From JAAYCI01 sp964370045 (lineage in GTDB: Bacteria; Bacillota; Clostridia; Oscillospirales; Ruminococcaceae), in the NCBI GenBank assembly GCA_964370045.1, contig CAYJGZ010000004.1, positions 1-64,000 on the forward strand: DNA of 64,000 bases, in the 5' to 3' direction. The position numbers and the translations under genes are program-made. Of this stretch, positions 16,147 to 24,357 are shown in pieces. The notes beneath the pieces are model-generated. The model made no database searches, had not been told where the DNA came from, and saw only the letters and a list, made by a program, of their open reading frames with translations. The stretch's first letter is position 1, and each line of letters starts with the position of its first letter.

Positions 16147-17046
16147 TTGAGCAACAAAACTAAAGGCATTTTACTTATAATCGCGGCGGCGTTCGGCTTT
16201 GCAATGATGAACACGTTCGTGAAGCTTTCGGGCGAGCTGCCCGTTCTCCAAAAAAGCTTTTTCAGAAACGCAATCGCATTCATTTTTGCGCTTAGCATCC
16301 TGCTGAAAAGAAAGAAAAAGTTTAGCCTGCCAAGGGCAAATATACCCTGGATGGCTCTGCGTAGCGTGTGCGGCACGGTGGCGATATTGTGCAATTTTTA
16401 TGCGGTGGACCACCTTATTTTGGCGAATGCCTCCATCTTGGCAAAGCTTGCGCCGTTTTTTGCGGTGCTGATGTCCTGCCTGCTGCTTCGGGAAAAGCCA
16501 CGCTTTGTGCAGGTGCTTTTGGTGGTGGGTGCGTTTGTGGGAAGCTGGTTCCTCATTAACCCAACGTTTGATGCAGTAGCTATAAATATACCCTCCGTCG
16601 TGGCGGTTGTGGGGGCGTTTATCGCAGGCACTGCGTACACGGTGGTGCGCAAGCTGGGCGCAATGGGGCAGGACGGCACTACCATCATCCTTTGTTTTTC
16701 GGCGTTTTCCTGCCTTGTGTCGTTGCCGTTCTTGGTGTTCGACTATCATCCCATGAGCTGGCAGCAGCTGATGTTCCTGCTGCTTGCCGGCCTTGCGGCA
16801 ACGCTTGGGCAGTTCTCGGTGACAAACGCATACATTCTTGCGCCTGCACGTGAAATATCCGTCTTTGACTACACACAGGTGGTGTTCGCCGCAATATTCG
16901 GCTTTGCGCTGTACGGCGAGATGCCCTCGCTTGCAAACATGCCCGGCTACCTGCTGATACTGTGCATGGGAATTTTGGCGTTTTTGTCAAAGCAGCCGCC
17001 TGCGAAAGAATCATCCTCCGAGGAAAATGCCACCACAAAAGCTTGA
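16147..17046 (+). CDS. DMT superfamily (EamA) transporter
   Basis: 299-residue inner-membrane protein with two EamA repeats, about ten helices. Characteristic parts: the N-terminal KGILLIIAAAFGFAMMNTFVKLSG, RNAIAFIFALSILL, and the second-half VVAVVGAFIAGTAYTVVRKLG and FDYTQVVFAAIFGFALYGEMP. The family exports amino acids, nucleotides or other metabolites; no substrate assigned. It starts at TTG 16147 after GGGAAGG. The C-terminal tail (KQPPAKESSSEENATTKA) is hydrophilic. Ends at a strong terminator. Confidence 0.88.
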   Translation: MSNKTKGILLIIAAAFGFAMMNTFVKLSGELPVLQKSFFRNAIAFIFALSILLKRKKKFSLPRANIPWMALRSVCGTVAILCNFYAVDHLILANASILAKLAPFFAVLMSCLLLREKPRFVQVLLVVGAFVGSWFLINPTFDAVAINIPSVVAVVGAFIAGTAYTVVRKLGAMGQDGTTIILCFSAFSCLVSLPFLVFDYHPMSWQQLMFLLLAGLAATLGQFSVTNAYILAPAREISVFDYTQVVFAAIFGFALYGEMPSLANMPGYLLILCMGILAFLSKQPPAKESSSEENATTKA

Positions 17047-17084
17047 TGGGGCTTTTTAGGCGCTGATGAAATTATTCTTTAGAT

Positions 17085-17122
17085 AAAAAACCGACAGAGC
17101 AGTTGTGCTTTGTCGGTTTTTT
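17085..17122 (+). terminator. Terminator after DMT transporter
   Basis: AAAAAACCGACAGAGCA pairs with TGCTTTGTCGGTTTTTT around GTTG; long stem with T tract. Confidence 0.85.
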
Positions 17123-17194
17123 GCTGTGAACTATTATGTCTCTTGATTAGAGAGTGTTGACATGAGCTGAAACAAGCAGATTTCAAGTAATTGC

Positions 17195-17223
17195 TCGACA
17201 AACAGCCTCATTAGTGGTAAAAT
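17195..17223 (+). promoter_or_regulatory. Promoter of ABC exporter operon
   Basis: TCGACA (17195-17200), 17 bp, TAAAAT (17218-17223), about 60 bp before the ATPase gene. Confidence 0.6.
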
Positions 17224-17281
17224 TAGCGTAGTTTTGAGAAAGTTTCCTTCAAATCAACGCAAACTGAAAGAGGTAATATTG

Positions 17282-18022
17282 ATGCTGAGAATAAACAACC
17301 TTACAAAAACCTACTCGGGTGAAAAGCTTGCGGTAAACGGGCTTAACCTGCACGTAGCACCGGGCGAGCTTTACGGCTTTATCGGGCACAACGGTGCGGG
17401 CAAAACCACCACACTGCGTGCTGTCGCCGGCATAATGTCCTTTGACTCGGGAAGTATCACCATCGACGGATTCGACATAGAAAAGCAGGCGCTCGCCGCA
17501 AAGCAGCGCATGGCATTCCTGCCGGACAACCCCGACATGTACGAGTTTTTCACGGGCATTAAGTACCTTACGTTTATTGCGGATATTTACGGCATACCAA
17601 AGGCGGAGCGCAAAAACTTAATTGAAAAGTACTCTGATGCGTTTGAAATCACGGGTGTTTTGGGCAGCACCATCTCGGGATACTCGCATGGCATGAAGCA
17701 AAAGCTTGCGCTTATATCTGCGTTTATCCGTAGGCCACGGCTGCTTATTTTGGATGAGCCTTTTGTGGGGCTGGACCCTAAGGCCGCCTTTTTGATGAAG
17801 CAGTTCCTAAGGGAAATTTGCGATAACGGCGGCGCTGTTTTCTTTTCCACCCACGTTTTGGAGGTGGTGGAAAAGCTGTGCGACAAGGTAGCCATAATAA
17901 AGGACGGCAAGCTTATCGAGGAGGGCTACACAAAGGATATTGTGGGCAAAAGCTCGCTTGAAAGCGTGTTCCTCGATGCGGAGGGGATACAAACTGCCCC
18001 TGCCGAAAAGGGGGCGCAGTAA
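17282..18022 (+). CDS. ABC transporter ATP-binding protein
   Basis: 246-residue nucleotide-binding subunit. Walker A GHNGAGKTTTLRA, Q-loop region FLPDNPDMYEF, signature SGYSHGMKQKLAL, Walker B LLILDEPFVGLDP, H-loop FFSTHVLEVVEKL. The fold and the degenerate signature are typical of exporter ATPases such as EcsA/YhaQ types. Start ATG 17282 with AAAGAGG upstream; the longer frame from 17234 has no ribosome binding site. The permease gene starts two bases after its stop, so the two are translationally linked and work as one transporter. Confidence 0.92.
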   Translation: MLRINNLTKTYSGEKLAVNGLNLHVAPGELYGFIGHNGAGKTTTLRAVAGIMSFDSGSITIDGFDIEKQALAAKQRMAFLPDNPDMYEFFTGIKYLTFIADIYGIPKAERKNLIEKYSDAFEITGVLGSTISGYSHGMKQKLALISAFIRRPRLLILDEPFVGLDPKAAFLMKQFLREICDNGGAVFFSTHVLEVVEKLCDKVAIIKDGKLIEEGYTKDIVGKSSLESVFLDAEGIQTAPAEKGAQ

Positions 18023-18023
18023 C

Positions 18024-19670
18024 ATGAAAGGCTTTGTGCCTCTTTTTAAGATGAGCTTTGAGACACTGCTTTTGAGCACCGCAAACATGAGTGCCTCCCG
18101 CCGCAAAAAGAAAAATGCGAATGCACGCTCGGTGAGTAGCATAGGTGCGCTACTGCTTTTGTGCGGCATTATGGTGTTTATCTCGGTGACGTACTCCTCC
18201 TCAATGGCCTCCGGTTTTGCGCCGCTGGGTGGGCTGGACATAATGCTGGTGTACATGCTCATGATGACCACCTTTTTTCCGATTATATTTATAATATACG
18301 GCGCACAGGGAATGCTGTTTGGCACAAAGGACATGGATATAGTAATGAGCCTTCCGGTCTCCTCCTTTGCCATCATGCTGGCAAGGCTGTCCGCCTTATA
18401 CATGCAGGCGCTGGTGGTGTGTGAGTGCCTGCTGCTCCCCTCGGGGGTGATGTACGTATATTACGGCGGCGAGGACGCCGTGGGTGTTTTGGTGCGTATG
18501 TTTATTTTGGGCGCATTCTTGGCGGGTATCCCCACGCTAATATCGCTTATTGTGGGCGGTGTTGTCAGCCTTATCTCCGCGCGCACACGCTTTAAGAACC
18601 TTGCAACGATACTATCCAGCCTGCTTTTGGTGGGTGGTATGTTTGCGCTGATATTTTCCTTTAGTTTCACCAGTGGCATGGCGCAGAGCGGCGGCAGTGA
18701 GGTAATCGACATTGAGGGCATGAGGCAGAGCTTTTACGGTGTGTTTCCGCCGCTCGAGTGGTTTATGAACGCGCTGTTTGACAACCTGTGGCTTCTGATG
18801 GTGTGTGCGGGGTGCCTTGCGCCGGTTTTGCTGGTGACATGGCTGTTCAGCAAAATATATAAAAGGACGCTCAGCGCACTTGCAGGCAACTACCTGCGCA
18901 CCGACTACAAGCTCAAAGGTATGAAGGCGAGCGGCGCTTTCTCTGCGCTGTTTTCAAAGGAGGCGAAAAAGTTTTTCGGCACTCCTGCCTTTGTGCTGAA
19001 TTCGGGTATTTCCGCAATAATCTTAATACTTGTGTGTGTTGCGGCGGTGGTTTTCAGCGGAGAAATACAGGCGCTCCTACAGCAAATACGCATGGGAGGC
19101 GGAGGCTTTGTTTTGGACATGTACCTCTCGCCGCTTCTTTTGGGCATCATCCTGTTTTTCAGCAGTACTGTGCTTATCTCCTGCGTGTCCATTAGCCTTG
19201 AGGGCAAGACGCTGTGGGTGCTAAAGGAAGCGCCTCTCTCTGTGGGCAAAATCTTTGCCGCAAAGGCAGGCTTTAGCTTTTTGCTATCGGCTGCTATCAA
19301 CGTGATATGCGTGCCGCTTTTAGCGTATGCGTTTGCGCTACCGCTTTTAGATGCGCTGATAATATTTGCAATAGCAATGCTGTACCCCCTGATGTGCTCC
19401 ATGGCAGGGCTGTTTATAAATCTGCTCCTCCCACGCATGGACGCCACAAACGACACTATGGTGATAAAGCAAAGCGCAAGCGTTATTATCAGCCTTATTT
19501 TCGATATACTCATTGTGGCGGCGCTGGTGGGGCTGTTCTTCTTGATGGGTGCGTTCGGCCTTGGGTTTTATGCCTTTGCGGCGGCGGCAGCGGCGGTGCT
19601 ACTGCTATTGTGTGCGCTGTGTGCGCTGCTGCTCAACACAAAAGGCCGCAAGCTGTTTGCACAGTTGTAA
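18024..19670 (+). CDS. ABC exporter permease, large
   Basis: 548-residue membrane protein with about twelve hydrophobic segments in two blocks: SVSSIGALLLLCGIMVFISV through LISLIVGGVVSLIS, and SGISAIILILVCVAAVVF through LLLLCALCALLL. Between them is a soluble section around KRTLSALAGNYLRTDYKLKG. The size and layout resemble EcsB/YhaP or ABC-2-like permeases that pair with EcsA-type ATPases, which the preceding gene encodes. Substrate unknown. ATG two bases after the ATPase stop, with AAAAGGGGG in the end of that gene. Family A copy R6 lies just after its stop codon. Confidence 0.8.
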   Translation: MKGFVPLFKMSFETLLLSTANMSASRRKKKNANARSVSSIGALLLLCGIMVFISVTYSSSMASGFAPLGGLDIMLVYMLMMTTFFPIIFIIYGAQGMLFGTKDMDIVMSLPVSSFAIMLARLSALYMQALVVCECLLLPSGVMYVYYGGEDAVGVLVRMFILGAFLAGIPTLISLIVGGVVSLISARTRFKNLATILSSLLLVGGMFALIFSFSFTSGMAQSGGSEVIDIEGMRQSFYGVFPPLEWFMNALFDNLWLLMVCAGCLAPVLLVTWLFSKIYKRTLSALAGNYLRTDYKLKGMKASGAFSALFSKEAKKFFGTPAFVLNSGISAIILILVCVAAVVFSGEIQALLQQIRMGGGGFVLDMYLSPLLLGIILFFSSTVLISCVSISLEGKTLWVLKEAPLSVGKIFAAKAGFSFLLSAAINVICVPLLAYAFALPLLDALIIFAIAMLYPLMCSMAGLFINLLLPRMDATNDTMVIKQSASVIISLIFDILIVAALVGLFFLMGAFGLGFYAFAAAAAAVLLLLCALCALLLNTKGRKLFAQL

Positions 19671-19679
19671 GTAAAAATA

Positions 19680-19765
19680 GGGTGTGGACAAAATCGGTGG
19701 TTTGTTTTTTTGGAATACCCTCTCGCGCTTAACGTATTCTAAATCACCTCTATGTGGCCACTCCC
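19680..19765 (-). repeat. Family A copy R6, centre deleted, perfect target duplication
   Basis: 86 bp. Left end GGGTGTGGACAAAATCGG, right end CTATGTGGCCACTCCC, long arm on the right, but the central GC hairpin is missing. It is flanked exactly by TAAAAATA at 19672-19679 and 19766-19773, a perfect 8-bp direct repeat. This fixes the ends of the element. Confidence 0.92.
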
Positions 19766-19790
19766 TAAAAATAATAGCAGTAGCAAAAAA

Positions 19791-19858
19791 GTGGACAAGG
19801 GCAATGAAACCGGTTTGATTTTTAATATATATCCCCGTCTACGGCGGGGATATATATC
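19791..19858. repeat. Family A partial copy R7
   Basis: Begins GTGGACAAGGGC, then AATGAAACCGGT (also in R2), then an AT-rich variant centre, ATATATATCCCCG with its complement (19825-19857). The opposite arm and end are absent. It lies 25 bp after R6. Confidence 0.6.
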
Positions 19859-19933
19859 GTGATATTTCTTTTTGCAGGTATTATATGATATAGTTAAACC
19901 ACTTTAGAAACACACGCAAAGGGGTGAGGCATT

Positions 19934-20683
19934 ATGAACGGTGTTTTAGGCGCATACATAAATGTTTTCATCTGCTTTGCGCTTCCCGTAGGTGCGCTGG
20001 TGTGGCTCTTGATATTTCGCAGATGGCTTGTGCTTCCTTTTTTGCTCGGAACGCTGTGCTTTGTGGCGTCGCAGGTGCTTTTGCGCATTCCTCTGTTGTC
20101 GTTTTTATCACAGCAGGGCTGGTACCAAAGCTTTGCGAGCGGTGCGCCTATATTATTTGTGATACTCGTGGGTGGGCTTTCGGCGGGCATCTTTGAGGAG
20201 GGCGCACGGTGGCTTGTCATGCGGTATGTTCTCGCCTCGAATAATGGCATTGTTTTGAGCATGTCACGATGGCAAAATAAAGAGGGCAAACGCTACACAA
20301 GCAATATATCTGCGGTAGCTTTCGGTATAGGGCACGGCGGCTTTGAGGCGGCGTGGCTGGTGGGTGTGCAGTGGCTGTGGCTTTTGATGTACAGCGGCAC
20401 ACCGCTGATGTTTCTGCCGTTTGGGGATGCTTTGGCAAGCGGAGTGGAGCGGCTTATCGCAATGGCGGCGCACGTGATGTTTTCCCTTTTGGTGATGAAG
20501 TCGGTGCGAGAGCGAAAAAGATTTTGGCTAATTGCGGCAGTCATCCTGCACACGGTGATAAACAGCGTGGGTGTGCTCACCATGACATACACGGGGAGCG
20601 TCTGGCTAACGCAAGGGGTGCTGGCGGCGTGCGTGTTTGCGATGTTTATGATTGTTGTAACTGTAGTACCTTGTGAAACCTAA
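19934..20683 (+). CDS. YhfC-family intramembrane protease, 3' end altered
   Basis: 249-residue polytopic membrane protein of the YhfC family of putative glutamic-type intramembrane proteases (distant CPBP/Abi relatives). Family motifs are intact: GIFEEGARWLVMRY (paired Glu plus Arg) and AFGIGHGGFEAAWLVGVQ (His, Glu), and a third His in ILHTVINSVG. Start ATG with AAAGGGGTGAGG upstream. The last residues PCET* are encoded by an inserted inverted-repeat element (20669-20822). The original frame resumes after it as VVAPEQEEPFQNGG..., so the present protein lacks its hydrophilic tail of about 36-38 residues. The catalytic core is unaffected and may still work. Confidence 0.8.
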   Translation: MNGVLGAYINVFICFALPVGALVWLLIFRRWLVLPFLLGTLCFVASQVLLRIPLLSFLSQQGWYQSFASGAPILFVILVGGLSAGIFEEGARWLVMRYVLASNNGIVLSMSRWQNKEGKRYTSNISAVAFGIGHGGFEAAWLVGVQWLWLLMYSGTPLMFLPFGDALASGVERLIAMAAHVMFSLLVMKSVRERKRFWLIAAVILHTVINSVGVLTMTYTGSVWLTQGVLAACVFAMFMIVVTVVPCET

Positions 20684-20822
20684 AACTTTACATGTCTGTC
20701 GGCTGTTTTTGCCCAAAACTACGTTGTCGTCAATTGGAATACACACAGTATCCCTCATTCCTCCGCCTTGTTTTGAACAAAAACATCTCGACATCTATTG
20801 TACACTTTTAGATTACACAAGG
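20669..20822. mobile_element. TA-flanked inverted-repeat element (MITE-like, element B)
   Basis: 154 bp with ends CCTTGTGAAACCTAAAAC and the complement of CCTTGTGTAATCTAAAAG; over about 28 bp of terminal inverted repeat most positions match. TA flanks both sides, inside a longer GTAGTA direct repeat (20663-20668 and 20822-20827). No coding capacity. It interrupts the end of the YhfC gene. TA duplication suggests mobilisation by an IS630/Tc1-type transposase (inference). Confidence 0.75.
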
Positions 20823-20824
20823 TA

Positions 20825-21046
20825 GTAGCGCCCGAGCAGGAGGAGCCTTTTCAAAACGGCGGTGTGCCAAACGAGGAAACATTAACAGGAGAAAAACCTG
20901 CCACCCAAACTAAGGGAGTGGACACATAGCGGTGATTTAGAATACGCTGGGCGCAAGACGAAGGCGCTATATCCCCCGCCGCAGGCGGGGATATAGCAAA
21001 TAAATCACCGCACTTGGACACACCCCAAACAAAGGAGAATGATTAA
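20825..21046 (+). pseudogene. Detached C-terminal tail of the YhfC gene
   Basis: Frame GTA-GCG-CCC reads VAPEQEEPFQNGG, then VPNEETLTGEKPATQTK, a Glu/Pro-rich hydrophilic tail, until element R8 at 20914. After R8 the same frame continues CAA-ACA-AAG-GAG-AAT-GAT-TAA, ending at 21046, directly against the next ATG at 21047. Removing element B plus one TA, and R8 plus one 8-bp flank, leaves one continuous in-frame gene end. It has no start signal of its own. Confidence 0.7.
20914..21025 (+). repeat. Family A element, copy R8, inside former YhfC tail
   Basis: Complete: GGGAGTGGACACATAG on the left, long arm with GAATACGCTGGGCGCAAG, centre GGCGCTATATCCCCC...GGGGATATAGC around GCCGCAGGC, right end CTTGGACACACCC. 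Flanks CAAACTAA (20906-20913) and CAAACAAA (21026-21033) match at 7 of 8. It ends 21 bp before the next start codon, so it sits directly upstream of that ribosome binding site. Confidence 0.92.
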
Positions 21047-21505
21047 ATGAGAAAATTGCTTGCGGTGATAATAGCGCTCACAATGTGCCTTGGGGTTTTT
21101 GCAGGGTGCGGGGGCGAAGAGCAGAGCACAAGCGGCGAGCAGGGCGCAAGCGTCGCAGTGCAAAGTATGCCCGAGAGCGTGGATGCACAGGCCTTTACCG
21201 CAAAGGCCCAGCAGGCGCTGAGCCTTTTTCAGCAGGGTGAGTACACACAGCTGACCGACATGTTTCTGCCCGAGCTACGCACGGAGCTGACGCAGGAAGC
21301 ATGGGAGGAGCAGGCTCTGTCAATATTTGGCCAAACGGGGGAGTACGTGGCAACAACCGGCGCAGAGGCGGTGTATGCGAGCGTGCCCGAGTTCGGCGAT
21401 ACGGTGGCTGTGGTAATGAGCTGTGAGTATGAAAACGTGAACATTGTGTGGCAGGCGCTGTTTGACCTTGACATGAACCTGCTGGGTCTTGTGATTGTGG
21501 GGTAA
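21047..21505 (+). CDS. DUF3887-like lipoprotein
   Basis: 152 residues. Signal peptide MRKLLAVIIALTMCLGV ends with the lipobox VFAGC, followed by a short Ser/Gly/Gln linker and one small domain: AFTAKAQQALSLFQQGEYTQLTDMF, LTQEAWEEQALSIFGQTGEYVAT, then beta strands to LDMNLLGLVIVG. This matches the DUF3887 pattern (helix pair then sheet) found in clostridial lipoproteins of unknown function. AAAGGAG precedes the ATG. Element R8 separates it from the previous gene; before that insertion it was probably translationally coupled to the YhfC gene. Ends at a strong terminator. Confidence 0.75.
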   Translation: MRKLLAVIIALTMCLGVFAGCGGEEQSTSGEQGASVAVQSMPESVDAQAFTAKAQQALSLFQQGEYTQLTDMFLPELRTELTQEAWEEQALSIFGQTGEYVATTGAEAVYASVPEFGDTVAVVMSCEYENVNIVWQALFDLDMNLLGLVIVG

Positions 21506-21530
21506 AAATATCTTACCCTAAGTTATACAT

Positions 21531-21576
21531 AAAAAGCCGCCCTGCTCAAGGAGCTAACCTTGAGGGGCGGCTTTTG
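21531..21576. terminator. Bidirectional terminator
   Basis: AAAAGCCGCCC and CTCAAGG pair with CCTTGAG and GGGCGGCTTTT. It lies between the convergent lipoprotein and GNAT genes and has T runs both ways. Confidence 0.8.
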
Positions 21577-21631
21577 ACTTTGAAAAATCAGTGGCGGCTG
21601 GGTTACATTCGCAGTGGTGAAAATGGCGCAC

Positions 21632-22216
21632 TTATTTTGCTGTGTGTTCTTCAAACAGCGCAGTGAAAAATCCGCTTGGGATGTCGGATATTTTTCTGGT
21701 GGGCGTGGGCACAATAGTGTGTGGTATCAGCTGTTTTCCCGCCCATGTGACATCATGCCATTTGCCAAATTTGTACCCTACATTGTGAAAAGTACCTATT
21801 TTTTCAAAACCCAACTTCTCATGAAACCGCCGGCTTTTTATGTTGGGCTCGGTGTATGCGGCATATGCGTTGTAGTATCCCTGCTTTTTCAAAATTTCAA
21901 ATAGACACAGATATAAAGCTTTTGCCCCACCTTTTCCGTGGCAGTGCTCCGAAAAGTAAACAGAAACCTCAACATCATATCGGAAAGCCGCCCTATCCCT
22001 ATACCTTGACGCATAAGCATACCCTGCGATTTTGTTGTCCACTTCATAGACAAGATATGGATATATACTCATTATTGAGGATATTCGCTGTTCAAACTCC
22101 CCATGTGGGGGAACTTCAACCTCGAAAGTTATGGGTGTTTCAAGGATGTATTTTGCGTAAATGGCTAATATTTCGCTGCTATCGGTAATGCTTGCAAAAC
22201 GTATAATTTCGCTCAT
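21632..22216 (-). CDS. GNAT N-acetyltransferase, phosphinothricin acetyltransferase-like
   Basis: 194 residues, single GNAT domain. The family pattern is clear: IRFASITDSSEILAIYAKYILETPITFE (helix 1 and substrate strand), PYLVYEVDNKIAGYAYASRYRDRAAFRYDVEVSVYF (strands 3-4), the acetyl-CoA loop as HCHGKGGAKALY where Q/R-x-x-G-x-G/A is usual, and EPNIKSRRFHEKLGFEKIG. This subfamily (Pat/MddA/YwnH) acetylates methionine sulfoximine, sulfone or phosphinothricin-like amines; the substrate here is inferred only. ATG start. Confidence 0.83.
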   Translation of the reverse strand: MSEIIRFASITDSSEILAIYAKYILETPITFEVEVPPHGEFEQRISSIMSIYPYLVYEVDNKIAGYAYASRYRDRAAFRYDVEVSVYFSEHCHGKGGAKALYLCLFEILKKQGYYNAYAAYTEPNIKSRRFHEKLGFEKIGTFHNVGYKFGKWHDVTWAGKQLIPHTIVPTPTRKISDIPSGFFTALFEEHTAK

Positions 22217-22305
22217 GTAAATACCGCCTTACGTGTTTTGGGCAAGCTGCCTTTCGCTGTGGTGCGTGACGGAGCAAAGCTTCCTACTTTGATAATTCAC
22301 ACAGC

Positions 22306-24273
22306 CTACCCCTCGGCAAGCAGTGCGCTCACATCACGGCTGTAGGCGGCTGGGTCCTCGATGGGAAGCCCCTCGATAAGTAGCGCCTGGGCGTACAAAA
22401 GGCGTGTGTGTGTGCTTAGCGTTTCACGCTGTGCGCCCTCGCCTGCAAAAAGCGCTTGCAGCTTTGCAAACAGCGGATGCGCAGTGCTTACCTCCAGCAC
22501 CTTTTGGCTCTCCACCTTTTCGCCGGTGGGCATACTGTTCAGCACCTTTTCCATCTCCAGCGAAAGCCCCCCTGCGGCGGTGAGTATGGCAGGGTTTTCG
22601 CCCGCACGGGAAGATGCCTTCACCTGCGAGACTTTGCCGCTCAGCGCCTCTTTCATAAAGTCGAACATTTCCTTGTACTGTTCGTTTTGGGCGTCTGCTT
22701 GCTTTTGTTCCTCCTCGCTCTCGAGGCCAAGGTCTGCACCCGAAATATTGCGGAACTCTTTTTCATCGTAGTTGCGTAGCATTTGCAGTGCGAACTCATC
22801 CACCTCGTCCGTCAGTAGCAAAAGGTCGTACCCTTTGCTACGCACAAGCTTCGCCTGCGGAAGCTGCACAAGGCGCTCCATACTGTTCTTGTCGCCGGCT
22901 GCGTAGTAGATGTACTTTTGCTCCTCTGGCATGTTTTGCACATACTCTTTTAGTGTGAGGTAGCCCAGCGAGGGGGTTTGCTCGGTGGCATCCTCCTCCT
23001 TTTCACCCTGCGCCTCGGTGTTTTGCTTTGCCGCATCCAGCGCATCCGCCGAGTGGAAAAGTAGCAGGTCTTTCAGCGTTTCGGCGTTTGCGCCGTAGGA
23101 GGAGTACACCCCTACTTTTAGCTGCAAGCCGAAGTTTTTGAAAAATTCTTCATACTTTTTGCGGTCCTTGGAAAGCAGGCCTGCAAGCTCCGAGCGAATT
23201 TTGCGCTCGAGCGAATTGCGAATGAGTTTCAGCTGACGGTCGTGCTGTAGCATCTCACGGCTGATGTTGAGCGAGAGGTCCCAGCTGTCCACAAGCCCCT
23301 TTACAAAGCTAAAGTAATCGGGCAACAGGTCCGCACACTTATCCATTATCAAAACGCCTGAGGCGTACAGCTGTAGGCCCTTCTCGTAGTCTTTGGTGTA
23401 GTAGTCGTAGGGTGGGCGAGAGGGAATGAAAAGCAGTGCGTTGTAGGTGGCCGTGCCCTCCGTACTGCTCTGAATAACATGCGCAGGTGCGGAATAATCG
23501 CCAAACTTATCGCTGTAAAACTCCGCAAAGTCCTCCTCGGTCACATCCCCTTTAGGACGCTTCCAAATGGGCACCATGCTGTTAAGCACACTCATTTCGG
23601 TGTACTGCTCGTAGTCGTTTTCACTGCCGATTTTTTTGCGAGTTTTCTCCACATCCATCTTGATGGGATAGCGGATATAGTCGGAGTAGCGCTTGATAAG
23701 CTCCTCAAGCTTCCATGTCTGAAGAAAATCGGAGTACTTTTCCTCCTCGCCATCCTCCTTTAGCACAAGTATCACATCTGTGCCAACGGTGTCCTTTTCC
23801 GCAGTGGTGATGGTGTATCCGTCCGCCCCGGAGGACTCCCATTTATAGGCTTCATCCGAGCCGAACGCACGAGAAATGACGGTGAGCTTTTTTGCCACCA
23901 TAAAAGCGGAATAAAAACCCACGCCGAACTGCCCTATAATATCAACACCCTCTGCGGCGGTGTGCTCCTTGCGAAACTTTAGGCTACCGCTCGAGGCGAT
24001 AACGCCAAGGTTGTCCTCCAGCTGTTCTTTGGTCATGCCTATGCCATTATCCGAGATGGTGAGCGTGGAATTATCCTTGTTTGGCTGGATGAAAATTTCA
24101 AAATCTTCCCTTGCAAGCCCCACTGTGTCGTCCGTGAGCGAGAGAAAATACAGCTTGTCGATAGCATCGGATGCGTTGCTGATAAGCTCACGCAAAAATA
24201 TTTCCTTGTGTGTGTAGATGCTGTTTACCATTAGGTCAAGCAGGCGCTTGGATTCCGCCTTAAACTGTTTCAT
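22306..24273 (-). CDS. htpG: Chaperone HtpG (bacterial Hsp90)
   Basis: 655-residue cytoplasmic dimeric chaperone. The GHKL ATPase domain holds ELISNASDAIDKL, SDNGIGMTKEQL and GQFGVGFYSAFMVAKK; the middle domain has NISREMLQHDRQLKLIRNSL with the catalytic Arg region; the C-terminal dimerisation domain ends with AQALLIEGLPIEDP. Start ATG 24273, with AGGAGG nine bases upstream; a more upstream ATG at 24336 would place the start within the CIRCE operator. Transcribed alone from a promoter carrying a CIRCE element, so probably repressed by HrcA and induced by heat. Confidence 0.95.
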   Translation of the reverse strand: MKQFKAESKRLLDLMVNSIYTHKEIFLRELISNASDAIDKLYFLSLTDDTVGLAREDFEIFIQPNKDNSTLTISDNGIGMTKEQLEDNLGVIASSGSLKFRKEHTAAEGVDIIGQFGVGFYSAFMVAKKLTVISRAFGSDEAYKWESSGADGYTITTAEKDTVGTDVILVLKEDGEEEKYSDFLQTWKLEELIKRYSDYIRYPIKMDVEKTRKKIGSENDYEQYTEMSVLNSMVPIWKRPKGDVTEEDFAEFYSDKFGDYSAPAHVIQSSTEGTATYNALLFIPSRPPYDYYTKDYEKGLQLYASGVLIMDKCADLLPDYFSFVKGLVDSWDLSLNISREMLQHDRQLKLIRNSLERKIRSELAGLLSKDRKKYEEFFKNFGLQLKVGVYSSYGANAETLKDLLLFHSADALDAAKQNTEAQGEKEEDATEQTPSLGYLTLKEYVQNMPEEQKYIYYAAGDKNSMERLVQLPQAKLVRSKGYDLLLLTDEVDEFALQMLRNYDEKEFRNISGADLGLESEEEQKQADAQNEQYKEMFDFMKEALSGKVSQVKASSRAGENPAILTAAGGLSLEMEKVLNSMPTGEKVESQKVLEVSTAHPLFAKLQALFAGEGAQRETLSTHTRLLYAQALLIEGLPIEDPAAYSRDVSALLAEG

Positions 24274-24325
24274 ATTGTAAAAGCCTCCTGTAAGTAGTGT
24301 ATGTAATGATATGTACAGTTGATTA

Positions 24326-24352
24326 TTAGCAGTCACACATAATGAGTGCTAA
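24326..24352 (-). promoter_or_regulatory. CIRCE operator (HrcA site) upstream of htpG
   Basis: TTAGCAGTC-N9-GAGTGCTAA matches the CIRCE consensus TTAGCACTC-N9-GAGTGCTAA at 17 of 18 positions with exact 9-nt spacing, located between the -10 and the htpG start. Confidence 0.88.
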
Positions 24353-24357
24353 CATGT

